Counted from the stretch's first letter, positions 1 through 11,900 are shown. The stretch is DNA of 25,356 nt from Apostichopus leukothele (GCA_010014835.2 JAAAKB020000013.1:47113-72468); one strand, 5' to 3'. Made by a program: numbers and translations. Notes: generated by a model from the letters alone, not told the origin.

Positions 1-29
1 ACCAGGGAGTTCCATAACAACTCCCTGGT
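1..29. repeat. Short perfect inverted repeat at the window edge
   Basis: Positions 1-11 (accagggagtt) are the exact reverse complement of 19-29 (aactccctggt), around a 7-nt spacer. It could be a hairpin or the inner end of a foldback element continuing off the left edge. Nothing else in the first 100 bases supports a larger element. Confidence 0.6.
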
Positions 30-2478
30 TGTACCAACGCAAAGTCTTGAATCTATTTTTAGCAACGGCTCATAACTCAACCTGCATCTCTGATTGGTTG
101 AATTCAAACTAGTGGGTTGGGGGAACTGTATGCGAATAATTTTAAATGTGGAATTTGTCGTGGACACTCTTCTCATTATCTGCAAATATCCTTAATTACT
201 TGCCAATTAACGTTGTTGGCAGGGAAAAACTTGGCTAATATCTTTGTTTGCTGTTTTGTGATTGATATATGTAAAAAACTCAAAATGCTGCTTTAAATGC
301 CTTCATAAGGTGTCCACCTAAATTGTCAGTTTCTGAAATTTGGCAAGTCTACAATACCCATGGAAACTTCAAGGAGGTACATTGTCCATGGTGCCAAAAC
401 ACGTCTTTCAGGTTTACCATGAAGCCTACAAAATAATGATGACATAATGTATGGCTACCTATAGTAAGCCTAACAATTGTAACTTGTAAAATGTGTACCA
501 ACACCTTTCGTTTAGTTTTGGTGAGGGGGACATTCATCCAGAATGAAAAAATGATGCAAACCGAGACGTTTTCTCACGAATCTGACGTAATATTTAGTGA
601 GGGTGTACATGTTTACTTGACCCTTGATGACCCCAAATGACCTTTGACCTCCACCACAATACAATAGGCTTCTTTTACACGATGTGGTACTTTTACACAC
701 TAAATATGAGGTCTGCCCATGATTTCCTTCTTGAAATATCAAGTTTACAAGATTTTCATAATTTGACCCCTGGTGACCCCACATGACCTTTGACCTCCAC
801 AAAAACAATAGGTTTTTGTACTTAATGTGGTTTTTCTACACATCAAATTTGAAATTGGTCTGACCTTCATTTCTTGAGATATCATGTTTACAAGCCAGGC
901 GTCACAAACGCACTCACACTTATGCCATCATGAATGCAAAGGTTACAATTATCATCGAAACCAAAAAGCATGAACCCAAAATATGACATGCTGTAGCCAT
1001 AACATTTCCACTGTTTCATTTGTTGTTAGCTTCATCTGATCTCAAATTTCCTTAAAATTTGCTGAAATAAGCCATGTCATAATGGGAGAATTGTTCAAAT
1101 GAGGTGTTTTTTTCCTTTAACAGACTACATTTTTCCCATTTTCTGTAGGAGCCATGATTATTATCCAAGATAAGTACTATTAGTCCTTGATTCATCACTC
1201 TGTGAGCCAGACTGCAAAACTTTTCTCCTTCATCTAGTTGACACACATTCAATACCTTCATAATCATAACGCACTTTTTTGTGATCAAAACTCAAAGCTT
1301 AAGTTGTTTATTTTACTAACATGGCAAATAACAGGTTGAGATTAAAGTTCTTGAGAACATTTGTAATTCTATAGTACACACTATGAACCAAATGTTGGGT
1401 ATGATGTTACATCAAATAGACTGCAAACTTGTGACAGCATTTCAGAAAGGCATTAATTATGTGAATGACCAGATAAGGGCACAAAATACAACAAAGAACT
1501 TGTGGTCAAGTTTACCTTCATTACACCAAACTAAATAATTAAACAACTGGCCACATGTCACACATCACTTTTGAACACTTTTGTTATCTGTAGTAGAATA
1601 ATTAGAGTAACAACTTCATATTCATTGAATTTGATATCATTGAGAGCACTTAATGGTATTACTGTACCCCTCAAAACTACCATTGACACATTCCCAATTT
1701 ATCAAAGAAATGTTCCAGTTCTCACATTTGGTTGCTCACAAAAATGCCTGTTAATTTTTCAAACACCTAGGTGGTTTATGTTTTCTTTTAGGCAATTGCC
1801 TAGAAGTTGACGATCATTAGCAATGGTTTGGATTTCTACTGGGTAGCATCTCAGAATTTGGCAAGTTCTGAACACTGAATAAGCTCAATGTAACTAAAAT
1901 AGCTACATGCAGTTTCAAAGTGTAGTACCGTCTTTTTACAGAATTTATTTTTCGAACTGATGCTTTCACAGATTCTGCAAACTGTTATGGAAACTGCGAT
2001 ATCACACACTAGTCACATTTGGAATCTGTTAGTCTTTTCTGATTTTTCAAGCAATCAGTTACCCTAGAACTGCCATACATGTGTTAAACTTTTTGGGGAA
2101 CACTGAGGAAATAGCCCAATGGAACTACAGCAAGCTGCATACCACTGTGGCATACCAAGAGAGGCCTCAGCTGTCAATCATAATGTGCTACAATTCTTAC
2201 CAGTCTACATGACTGGATATTTTTTTTCCAGCACAGAAGGAAACCTGTTACACTCAGATGCTCATAAGGTGACAACCGTGACATGCCATGGACCAATGTG
2301 CTGTCAGTCATAATAACAAGCATGACTATCAGGATGCCACACTAAGCAATGAACATCTACTAGATTGATAAGCTTACTACTATAGGGAGGATGGAAGTAC
2401 AAATCTGTTGCAGCAAACCACAAGGCAATGCACGACACAGCAAACAGTCGGCAGCCACATTCAGGCCAAGCTGCTTAC
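30..2478 (-). other. Long non-coding stretch, probably a CNBP intron
   Basis: No exon with knuckle cysteines or a convincing splice pair was found on either strand. The 33-nt CNBP micro-exon at 2479-2511 ends in a clean donor, so on the minus strand this stretch should be the following intron, with the remaining CNBP exons beyond position 1. The only structured part is the two-unit repeat at about 609-900; the rest shows nothing recognisable. Confidence 0.45.
609..900. repeat. Two-unit dispersed repeat with DR1-like cores, 146-bp period
   Basis: Two related units lie head to tail. Each has a gtttac start, a tgacccc..tgaccc stretch, the exact 13-mer tgacctttgacct (638-650 and 784-796, 146 bp apart), an aataggntt block, a tacaca block and an atatcaagtttacaag-like end. 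The units differ at many places, so the duplication is old. The style matches middle-repetitive elements common in marine invertebrate genomes, but I cannot name the family. Confidence 0.6.
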
Positions 2479-2511
2479 CTGATCGGCGGTTAGAGCCACG
2501 AGAGTAGCCAC
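2479..2511 (-). CDS. CNBP-like 33-nt Gly/Arg micro-exon
   Basis: On the minus strand an acceptor (ttatcag) and a donor (gtaagcag) bracket exactly 33 nt. Entered with one carried base it reads GGYSRGSNRRS and leaves one base over, so it is phase 1 at both ends and can be skipped without changing frame. The preceding exon, 3174-3319, also ends in phase 1. The product extends the Gly/Arg box behind the first knuckle, which is where CNBP of other animals has an RGG box and known splice variants. Use as a cassette exon is inferred, not seen. Confidence 0.6.
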
Positions 2512-3173
2512 CTGATAAGAGAAAACAAGGTACGCAAGTAGATCACTCTCACAGGGCAACCAAAACTTACCTTTGTCTTAAAAAAAGACCCTCATCAAAA
2601 CCCAAATCAGCTTACCAGAAGCCAACAGTACACTGGAGTTTTAGGTCTGAGCCATTTAGAATGGATCTTTCAGAACAATTTAATGACTGCTCAACAAGCA
2701 AGCAATATTTGCCTAATTCCCTCACTAACTCATCCCCACAAGTTCAAAACTTCAATGTAAAGGATTGCTGGTAAAATGGTCACACTTGAATTCAAGTTTA
2801 CAAGTAGGCAAAGTTGTTGCCTATGCTATCTGTGCTTGGCTAACATGCAGTTACCAGCTTGGAAACAGCAATGCTACTAATTTAAACTTTTCAAGAATAT
2901 TTATTGTTCCAGTCTCTGAACATTTCATCGCTGCATACAAAGAAGAAATGAGTTTTGAGGTTATGCACGCGTATATTCACTTGTACCAGTAAACGAAGGT
3001 CCCATACTGCCCATTCAAATAAAGCTCTAAACAAGTCAAAGATGGCTGCTTTGTATTCTGATGGTTATAATGTGAATGGAAAACACCATTGTTTGTAGCG
3101 GCCAGATGCTGCCAAACTAATAGAGCCAATTCTCTATGTAGTACACCCAGATATCAAAGTTTCAATAAATCAC
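2512..3173 (-). other. CNBP intron
   Basis: This lies between the start exon and the micro-exon on the minus strand, with a gtgatt donor and a ttatcag acceptor. No CCTG or similar microsatellite and no transposon ends were seen. Confidence 0.5.
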
Positions 3174-3319
3174 CTCTACCACGGTTGCCAGAGCGACGGT
3201 AGCTATAGCCACCTCCATCTCTTCCACCACCACCGCCGCCGCCGCCATCACTATCAGGACATTCCTTGGCCCAATGTCCAGGCTTGCCACAGGTAAAGCA
3301 GTTGTCATTCATGGTGATC
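3174..3319 (-). CDS. CNBP: CNBP-like zinc knuckle protein, start exon
   Basis: CNBP is a small single-stranded nucleic-acid-binding protein made of seven CCHC knuckles, acting in translation and G-quadruplex unfolding. This exon starts at ATG 3312-3310 with a good context (atcaccATGA), 7 nt behind an acceptor (tttatgtcacag). It encodes about 46 residues. Residues 5-18 form a CCHC knuckle, CFTCGKPGHWAKEC, with spacing C-x2-C-x4-H-x4-C. Then follow SD, eight glycines, and a Gly/Arg/Tyr tail (RDGGGYSYRRSGNRGR). The order start, knuckle, RGG box is that of CNBP, whose first knuckle is CFKCGRSGHWAREC in vertebrates (from memory). The exon ends at donor agag|gtgatt in phase 1. The other knuckles are not in the window. 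A different single-knuckle RGG protein is possible but less likely. Confidence 0.72.
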
Positions 3320-3455
3320 CTGTGACATAAATTTAAGTAAAACTTAGTTTTGCAAAAATCTACCTCTGTATGAAGGAGCCAATTTCTAAAGTTCAACTTG
3401 GTTTATGCAGAATAATTTGAAGATTTTTCCTTCACTCTTTTCATTGAACACTTAC

Positions 3456-3500
3456 CAGTAGGTGCTGAGTTGAGATAGCTCAAGTACTTAACAGGACCAA
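3456..3500 (-). other. Possible 5' UTR exon end of CNBP
   Basis: On the minus strand ctactg|gtaagtgtt at 3455 is a strong donor, 136 nt before the CNBP acceptor. A non-coding first exon would fit the family, in which the start codon lies in exon 2. A second donor-like site (atg|gtgagtgg) lies near 4968. The transcription start cannot be located, and the upper end given here is nominal. Confidence 0.3.
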
Positions 3501-3589
3501 GTTTTGAAAATTAACATCACCTTAAACTTTGCTTTTGTTCAACACATTGAGACTTTTTTTTTTGAGAGAGAGAGAGACTTGCTGGTAAC

Positions 3590-4327
3590 GCTTTCTGGTC
3601 ACTTCGCCCAACAACCATTTCGCCCAACTGCCATTTCGGCCAACTAGCATGGTAATTTCGCCCAACCAGCATGGTAATTTCGCCCAACCAGCATAGTCAT
3701 TTCGCCCAACCATTTTTGTACTCATATTCAGTCAGAATAATATCACTTTTTCTATTTTACTAGTTCAATTTGATTTATTTTGGGTTATATTACTTTGTGG
3801 TAAGTAAATAAAGTGATGTCCGTTTGATATCAATCGGAGTCTGAGCAGTTATTTCGGGTATAATGGGAGGATTACACTACCTTAGGCAGTTACGCATACA
3901 AAGACCAGCCGTGCAGCATGATTGTTCCCTGGACAAAGGGCATTCTTGTGCAGCGATCAATAAATTTGGCAAATTCTTTATACCTCTACACACGGGCCAT
4001 GACAGAATTGAATTAATGAAATGTATCACCTCTGCATTTCCCTCGCGGGGAAAGCGGGGGGTCACCGGTTTAACATTAACAATTCCCGAACGTTTCCTTA
4101 TTAAATTGAACGAACCCATAGAAGTATCCCCGTCCGTTATATTGAAGTATAATATTTAATCAATGTTGGGCGAAATGACCATGCTGGTTGGGCGAAATGA
4201 CCATGCTGGTTGGGCGAAATGACCATGCTGGTTGGGCGAAATGACCATGTTGGTTGGGGAATGACCATGCTAGTTGGGCGAAATGGCAGTTGGGCGAAAT
4301 GGTTGTTGGGCGAAGTGACCAGAAAGC
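3590..4327. mobile_element. Foldback-type DNA transposon with sub-repeated inverted arms
   Basis: The left arm (3590-3712) begins gctttctggtcacttcgccc and the right arm (4165-4327) ends with the matching complement. Both arms are built of roughly 22-bp sub-repeats around ttgggcgaaatgaccatgct, in opposite orientation, with outer units that also match across arms (cgaaatggcag and cgaaatggttg). The 450-bp centre has two overlapping open frames of 80-98 codons, one per strand, without a recognisable transposase. Long inverted arms of internal repeats are the hallmark of foldback elements. No target-site duplication was found. Likely non-autonomous. Confidence 0.7.
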
Positions 4328-5567
4328 CTTTGTATGCTCCTGTTAATCCAAAATATGAGAGATTTCAATTAAATGTAAAACTTTCTTTAGTCAGTTTGGT
4401 ATCAAAATAGGTCTCAATCCCAGTTGTACAGTATTACAAGGAAATGGGGGTGTGGTGCAGGAGTAGCATACAGAGGCTGGTGGGGAGGGGGGTTTGGTAA
4501 TCCCATGTTAAAGTTTGTTCAAGGGAATGTTTTGTGTATGCTGCTGTTGTACTATGCTACTGTCATACAGCATGCTGCTGTACAATTGCCTGCCTGCCTT
4601 GTAAGTGTGTGTTTACCACTCTGAAGGGAAAAAGCCATGGCTAGTTGCATTTTGTAATGACACAAATGAACCAAAATGTAGGTAACAATTGCATAGATAA
4701 TAGACAATTAGAAATTGGCTGTTAACCCAGTACATACCTCTGAGTAACTTATTTACATATTTGCCAGCAGTGAAAACGGTATCTTGCATGTTGATTATTC
4801 CTCCAAAAATGCGATTGCAATAGGATGCACTACTGATAGACAGTTTTCAGTTGAGTGTGTTATCGTGCATCGCATTGTCATAGGTTTGTTGCCACCTGTT
4901 GAAGTAGGCCGACTAACACAGGAGGGGAACAAACCATTTGTAGATGGGCACCAATGTCACCACTCACCATATTACAGGAATAAAAGCCAATGGCAACTGT
5001 TATGTGATTATCCATTGGTTGCGGAGGCTCTACATTCAATGCTAATGAATCCAGGACCCTGTTCACGGTCACAAAGGTTACAATTATTTTGTGCTGATAG
5101 CTTCATATGAAGACAATATAAATACAGAAGGACTTAGTTGGCACAAGGGCAGAGTTTTGTTTGAAGTCATTCTTTTTGTTGTTGTCAAATGATAAAAAAC
5201 GATTGAATCAGAAACACACTGAGATTATACTTTTTATTTTTGATTTTAAATGTAAAATAAACAGAGGTAGGATAGCTAGAAGTATGTATGACAAGACAGC
5301 AACTGTATCAGTTGTTCATAGTTAAAGTATCCAACCTCAGACATAGCTAGAAGTGCAGTTGTCATGAAAACAATTGAATTTATGAATCGGTGACCTGTTT
5401 GTCATTTTATTCAAGACTTTATTTTGACACAATTCCTTGATAGACTCGTACCTCCGAAAGCATTACAGATTAATACTGCCATTAACTCTGATCAGCCTTT
5501 TAACAAAGCACTGCCGTAATTTATTTCCTTTTCTTTTTCTTACTTTTTTTCCCCTTTGCTTCTGTAG

Positions 5568-5961
5568 TGATGATCAACTAAACACAAGTTCACCGCATGA
5601 ATGCTTAAAGGATTCCCCAAAGAGAAGTCAGCCAAACGTACCCGGAGAATTACTCCCCGTGAAACTGATGCCAAAGATACCGAAAAAGTCAAGCAAATTG
5701 ATCTCCGATCAAGCGAAGAGACTCTGTGTTCATGAGAAAGAATCAAGCCCTCCTCCTGTCACGCGCAAACTCCTCCCAAATCTGGCATTCATCGAGTTTG
5801 ATAACGTCAGTCATCCAGGAATGCCACTACCAACTGCGACTAGTGAACATGCGACAGGACTCAACGGGAACCAAAAACTTGCAGCAGTTAATTCAGGGAC
5901 CACATCGAAGCAAGCATCAGAGGCAGGTTGGCAATTGACAGATATTAACAAACAAGTCCAT
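5568..5961 (+). CDS. CCCH gene, first visible exon (polar region)
   Basis: A long pyrimidine tract and tctgtag precede the exon; it ends at cat|gtgagt in phase 0. It needs two carried bases, so it is not the first exon. It encodes about 131 residues rich in Ser, Pro, Lys and Gln with no recognised domain; a Lys/Pro stretch (MPKIPKKSSK) could be a nuclear signal. It is probably disordered. Confidence 0.7.
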
Positions 5962-8900
5962 GTGAGTAATAATGGTCTGTTATCTGAGAGGGTGATGCAT
6001 GATACGGTTAAGCATTGCCTTTGGCAGGAGATTTATTGAGATTATGTGACGGCCATTTTGGTTTTTGCCTAAATGGACTTCAATCATCTCAAAATACATT
6101 TAAAGTGGGAAGTCTCATCTTTCATGTACCTAGAATAATCTTGCATAATTTAACATAGACATGCACATAGACAGTGTTTTGATTGCAGTTATAACAGCAG
6201 CAGTACTGTACTTAGGGTTGTGCATTTAGTAGGCATTTCTTTGTTATGATGAACCAGCCACACAAGTTACTTTCTTTCATGGAACCTTTGCATCTAAAAT
6301 ATTGGGACTTTCATACTTGTTTGTATGTTATTATGTGGCTTGAAGGGAAGCAGAATGTTTTGTATGAATAATTTTGTGGGGAGAGGGGGGATGGGGAGGT
6401 GCACGGAGAGAGGGTCAGAGACAATCTATTCTCGAAAATATTACAACCAGATGAAACTTTTGTTATATTTGAAAATGGAGATTATTTTCATTGTCCGTGT
6501 TTTTTGTCATTCAATATACAAAGCAAGACTGATTAATGGACCATGGACGATTAGTCGTCATAAATTTGTTAATGTTTTACAGCGAAGAAGAAAGGTTTTT
6601 TTCTTAACCGTCACGTTGAACGAGTGATCCAAATTCAAGATGCATCATGCTAATCCTCGTTAGTAATCAAATTTAATTTTTATGCATACCAAGTTATCTG
6701 AACAACTTTTGCCACTTTTCTTTTCTCCTCTTCATTTTTGCAGAAAATTCCAAGTGGTTACTGTTTCCAGTTTGCAGAACTTGGAAAATGCCGGTACCGT
6801 AACGGATGCAAATTCAAGCATGTTTTACTCAAAAACATACCAGTCGTGGAGAAGGTTAGTCGTCCATCAAAATATTTTTGTTTCTCGGTGTTGGAATGAA
6901 AGGTAAAATGTCGTAGTACCTTTCCAGATTTAATCATGTGTTTCAGCAAATATCTACCACCACTCGTGGAGAAGGTTAGACCAACAAAATTGCTGGCAGG
7001 AGCTGTCATGATTGCAATTTTTGGGTTTCCAATCAGTTAGGGACAAAACGAAATTTATTGCCAAATATTGTTGTTTGAAGAAAATCAAGGAATAAACCAT
7101 ATAAAATGTGAAATGTTAGACTTGTGATAAAATGGGTAATATTGTAAGATTAATTGCATAGTAAACACAAGTTTGTAAATCTGTTGTATAGGATATGACA
7201 CCAATTACTTCCTGTGTGTGCTTCCTTTTTGTAATTTCAAGGTAGTGTTAACAATGTCGATGCTGAAACCAATTTTATCTTTGGGGTATGTTAATTGGTT
7301 CAATAGTTTAGATTCAGCATTTGCAAAACCAATCTCCATTACATATAAACATTGTAACACAAAAAGGAAAGCATTAAAATTGTTTTGATGATCTCTATCC
7401 TTCTTAGTCTTGAAACTAACTGTGTCCCTGAATGTTCCCCTTAATATATGATTTCATGTCTTCTTTCTTCAAAGGCTGACGTAAATCCATCGACTTCTAG
7501 AGGTGGATTACTACCCCAACCAGTTCCTCTACTTCAAAAGAAGCTTGACACACCCATAGGTGTGACAGAAGAAATGAAGAGGAGTATAGCTGCTATATCT
7601 CCCCTGCTACCCTCCCCAGACCCACATGAACCCTTAGGCAGACACCAAAGAGATTCTATGGAAACATGCCATCCTCTGCCACAGCCTGCCATCGATGCCA
7701 TTCAACAGGGTTCAAGCGAGAGTTCTACCCTCAAACACAAACTGAAACGAAGAGATGAGGAAAACCTAAGAGAGACAGCACAGACAGAAGAGGATTCGAG
7801 CAGTCCTAAAGGCGAAAATTGGAAAGTGACCGAAAAAGATAAGGATGACATTAACAAGGTGCAGAAGAGTCTTTCGCAAAACTCAGCCAGGACTGAAGCA
7901 AATGCAGACGAAGATTTTACAGAAACAAGCAGTAGCGGGATCTTTGATAAAAAGTATAGGCTGGTCAGGAACAGCAAGGTTAACCAAACGAAGAGGCGAT
8001 TGGGGCGAGTGACCCGTTCTTGGAGGTACATAGGCTGATGAAGAAGAGACGAACAAGTGATGCCTGGAACGTCTATTGCTTAAAGGTACAACAAGACAGG
8101 TTTCCACCTAATCTGGAACTGGTGAAGGACATCATCTCTTCATTTCCAGAAAGTGTCTCTGCATTCAAGTGGAAGGTTAGTGTTTTGCAGATTCTATACT
8201 ATTCTGTTATGGAAATAAAAAATATTATTTGAAATAACAGAATGGGTAGTGTGCTGAAAATATCATACCTACAGTAAGGGCTAACTGTCAGGGAATGGCT
8301 GGGGGGGGGGGCAGGCAAGAGTTTTAGTTTCAACCAATGATATTTGGTGAAATTTATGGAACAAGCTCAGTTGGCGTTCAGAGATTATGCAAATTTTAAA
8401 CGTTAGGATTAGAGAAACCTAATCCTCCAACTCCTCATTTTCATTTCTCTTCCTTTTGTCTCTTGCAGGACTGTAAAGAAGCTTTAATAGAGATGGGCAG
8501 ATGCTTTGAGATTGATACTACTCACCAAACCCTAAAGATTCTGCAACAGCTGAGCAACTTTCATGAGCAAGAAGTTGAGTCAGAAGACGATCTCCTGTCT
8601 GTGTGAGTGATAAACAAACAGAGCTGACAGAGAAAGGCTGAAAAGTGAAATACTTAAAATTGGGAAATACTTAATTGGATATAATGTGTTTGTCATTATC
8701 ATCAGACAAATTGTTTGTAATGAAAGATTGAAAGATTAAAAGCAAAACTTTGCATACAAAGATGGATGATGTCATTTGAATTCAATTAAAGGATATTTGC
8801 AAACTAAGCAGTACTCAGCCCTAGCCCCTCCCCCACCCCCCAGTGGTGGCTATTGGCAATGCGATCTGTTCTAATGGGAAGGCAGTGAATTTGAAATCAG

Positions 8901-11900
8901 TTTCTCGTCGTTGGATGCCATGAAATGTGGGTAATCTTGACGGATAGATAAATGAAGATGAATTTCATTGAAGTCCACCATCTCTGCCCGTATGCCGTGG
9001 TTAAGAAATAGTTATAGTCATCCAGGGAAATCAGTTTATCCAGAACTACTTGCTTGTTTCTCAGCTTTATATTGATGTTGTTGTGGGGGAGTAAATCATG
9101 AATGAGAGGGACAGTTTCTTCAGGCATTCTCATGGTCAGAGCCTGGCTGGACTCAGGTACAAAGTGATTGGGTGTGGTTTCCTAGCCTTAATCCTTAATC
9201 ACAGCCGGGGGGGGGGGACGTTGAGGTAAACTCAAATCAGTAGTTACCAATTCTAAGCACAGCTCAAAAACCACAATTCAGAACCAATATGACATCCTCC
9301 CAGTCAAAACCTAAAGCTAAAGCATATTGTGGACACTCTTCCTGAGGTGAGAAAATCATTAAAAATGAAATATTAATGTTTTCACGTCAATGTGCCTGTC
9401 TTCTCCTCTACAGAGCTGTCAACATTTTCAAAGACTGCGTACCTCGTCAGCAGACCACCCAAGAAGACACCTACCTTCTTAGCAAGCTGAGTGATCAGCT
9501 GTTCAATGAATCCCATTGGGCCCTCTTGAGTGTCTTTGTATACAAACAGTTAGATAAAGGTTTCATGGTAAGTCTTTTAACTTTATATTTCTTTCCTTCA
9601 ATTCACTTTCATAGTATTTATATTTTCCTCTGGGGGGAGGATCCCCAGGCACCCCTGTTAAAGGGCTCAGGGTCTTTCTTTCAAAACTCCTACATCAGCC
9701 TCATTATTGGGAAGTAAGTACCAAATAGTTGTAAACATTGTTGATCTCTAGCAAGCAGTTCATGGGTCACATGATCTAGGCTAGCAGGGTATCGGTAAAT
9801 CTGTTTTTATTGTGTGACAGCTCTTGAATTCTTCCTAGCTTTGTTTGCACAGGTTAAGTCTCTCAACTTGCAAATGCTGTTAATAGCAAACTAAATTCTC
9901 AGTTTTGTTTCATCAGTGTTTAAACAGAATTTTAAAACTTCAAGAAAGAAAGTGTTTGCTGCTTTTAAGTTTCAAGTCTGTTTTGTTTTTTATTTCTTTC
10001 CATGTGTGGTAAATCAGACATTTTTTCAGTTCCCCTCGTTCTTTCTCATCGAATTGATTCTTTTAAGTTTGTCCAGTCACCTGGGAAATATAAACATTGA
10101 ATTGTGTTTAAGTTTGTTAGCAACTAGTAAGGCCTCTGACTAACTAAATTACCAGTGATGAATAGACAAAAACCAAATGTATAGTGAGACCCAGTCACCA
10201 CAAGTTTTTCTGCCCAAAAAATCCAACAATTTTCGGGAAATCTCTCTTTACAATGTAATATAATATAAATATAATTTGTTTGAGTGATGACAAAAGTTTA
10301 ATGGTTAATTGTAACATAATTTTATTGAATCATTTCCACAGCCAAGCCTTAGTTCCTTGGAGAATGTCATCTTTAAATATCATGCACTGAACAACCACAA
10401 TGAGGATCTGATGAAGCTTATGAGAAAGGTATGAAAGCAGTCTGCTAGCTTCAACATCACATTTCTGTTTCTAAGAAATCAGTAGAAGTTATCTTACTTC
10501 AAATAATTGTTGATTTAGCCAGATCACTAAATGTAAATATACATCAGTGACAAAACTACTTGTGTAATACTAGTTCAAATGAGAAGCACTAATTTGTAAC
10601 AAACTAGAAGAAAGGCTGTGAATATACTCATTATTATGAATAATGAGAAAATCTGTTAGCATTCTAATCGTCAAGATGTGGTATGCCAACTTTCACGAGA
10701 TATCCCTCCCTCTGCAACTCTCCTGGAGGTGATTTATTTATTTTTTTAAATTTTCTCCATATTTCTTTATTATCATCATCAGGTGGATGAAATTAACACG
10801 CAGCTGCCAGTGCATATCTACGATAGAGTTAAGAAATGTTTGGAGTTATCACCGTACCCTGAGGACTGTTTGGTGATACTACAGATGAAGGGACGATTTC
10901 ATCCCCTGGATCCAATCGAACAAAGTCTTGCTGTATCTCAGAGCTCAGACCCAAACTTGCAACCGTCTCTCCTGTAAGTGATGGAAGCTGTAGAACGGTT
11001 TCAATGCAGCTGAGTCATTCCGTGTCAAATCATGGATGGCTGTTGCTGCACCCTCTTCAAAAATTCCCAAATTATATGTATGATTGGAACACCATAATAT
11101 AAGCAAATTCTGAAAATTTCAGTTGCATTGCTTCACAATTGGCCGATTTATCACACTTTGAAGTTCCGCAATTTGTCGCCACCGTGGCATTTTCTTGACT
11201 TTTGAACTTTTGAGGTCTCATTTCTCAGCAATTAAACATCCTACTACCTTTCTATTACAGATGCATATAGAGTCTATCCCATACTATAACATACTCCAAA
11301 ATTTGGTGATTTGATATGGAATGACCCAGCTTTTATTTAGCCTGATGTCATGATATATAGGCAGCTTCATAAATGATGCCCTTTGGCCCTGCCTGGGGTA
11401 TTAATATTGTCAGCAGGATTAAAGTTTGTATATTGCATTCATCACCAGTCTGTCCAAGCCATGTACTAATTGCAAGTAATCAAACCCAAACAAAATGAGC
11501 AGAGGGCGCTATAATTCGGTCCTATCTTGTCCGCCAAAATTGACAAGCTGTCACTATGAGTTTTAGTAGCGGAGTAACGTGGATCACTAGAGGTATAAAT
11601 ATATATATAGAGAGGTCCATAAGAAGAAGAAGATATCTTTTGCAAACTAACAGTTGTATGCATCTAAACTTGTTTTTTTTTAAAACATGTTTTTTCTTTT
11701 GCTGAAACTGTGCCATGGGTCCTTGAACTAGCCAAGTCGCCTATCTGTTCTTTATGCATTAGCCTGCTTGTGATTGCCTCTGCAGGATTGTGTTACTTTT
11801 ATTCAGAGATTTGTGAACACCACTGATCATACACATTACAACCTATATGACAGTTAAATCTTTCAAAATTCAAATCTTTTCAAAGCCCCTCAAACTTTCA

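Larger units (their letters stand above)
3320..5567. other. Head-to-head region between CNBP and the CCCH gene
   Basis: CNBP runs left and the CCCH gene runs right from this stretch, so promoters of both may lie here. CCAAT-type boxes are visible as ccaat near 4988 and as the inverted form attgg near 5014, but no clear TATA box or CpG-rich core was seen. It also holds a foldback transposon (3590-4327), a G-rich stretch near 4445-4495 and long stretches with nothing recognisable. Upstream exons of the CCCH gene could lie here but none could be proven. Confidence 0.4.

Noticed and set aside
1052-1288. 78-codon minus-strand frame, checked as a possible further CNBP exon
   Set aside because: It has no CCHC spacing and no Gly/Arg box, and does not fit CNBP.
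3863-4159. 98-codon plus-strand frame with an 80-codon minus-strand partner inside the foldback element
   Set aside because: Both lie over the same bases, no transposase motif is visible, and they are best explained as chance frames of a non-autonomous element.
5040-5078. Possible first coding exon of the CCCH gene (MLMNPGPCSRSQ, phase 2 end)
   Set aside because: The phase fits the exon at 5568, but the donor (ag|gttaca) is weak and the peptide too short to judge.
4784-5110. 108-codon plus-strand frame before the CCCH gene
   Set aside because: It begins at a non-ATG codon, has no recognised domain and overlaps an open minus-strand frame; likely chance.
5437-5567. Extension of the 5568 exon upstream to a start codon at 5437
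   Set aside because: The last 50 bases are a textbook pyrimidine tract with tctgtag, so this is intron; the residues are a low-complexity Phe/Leu run.
11590-11612. TATA-like stretch tataaatatatatata
   Set aside because: It lies deep in an intron of AT-rich sequence, with no start exon after it.
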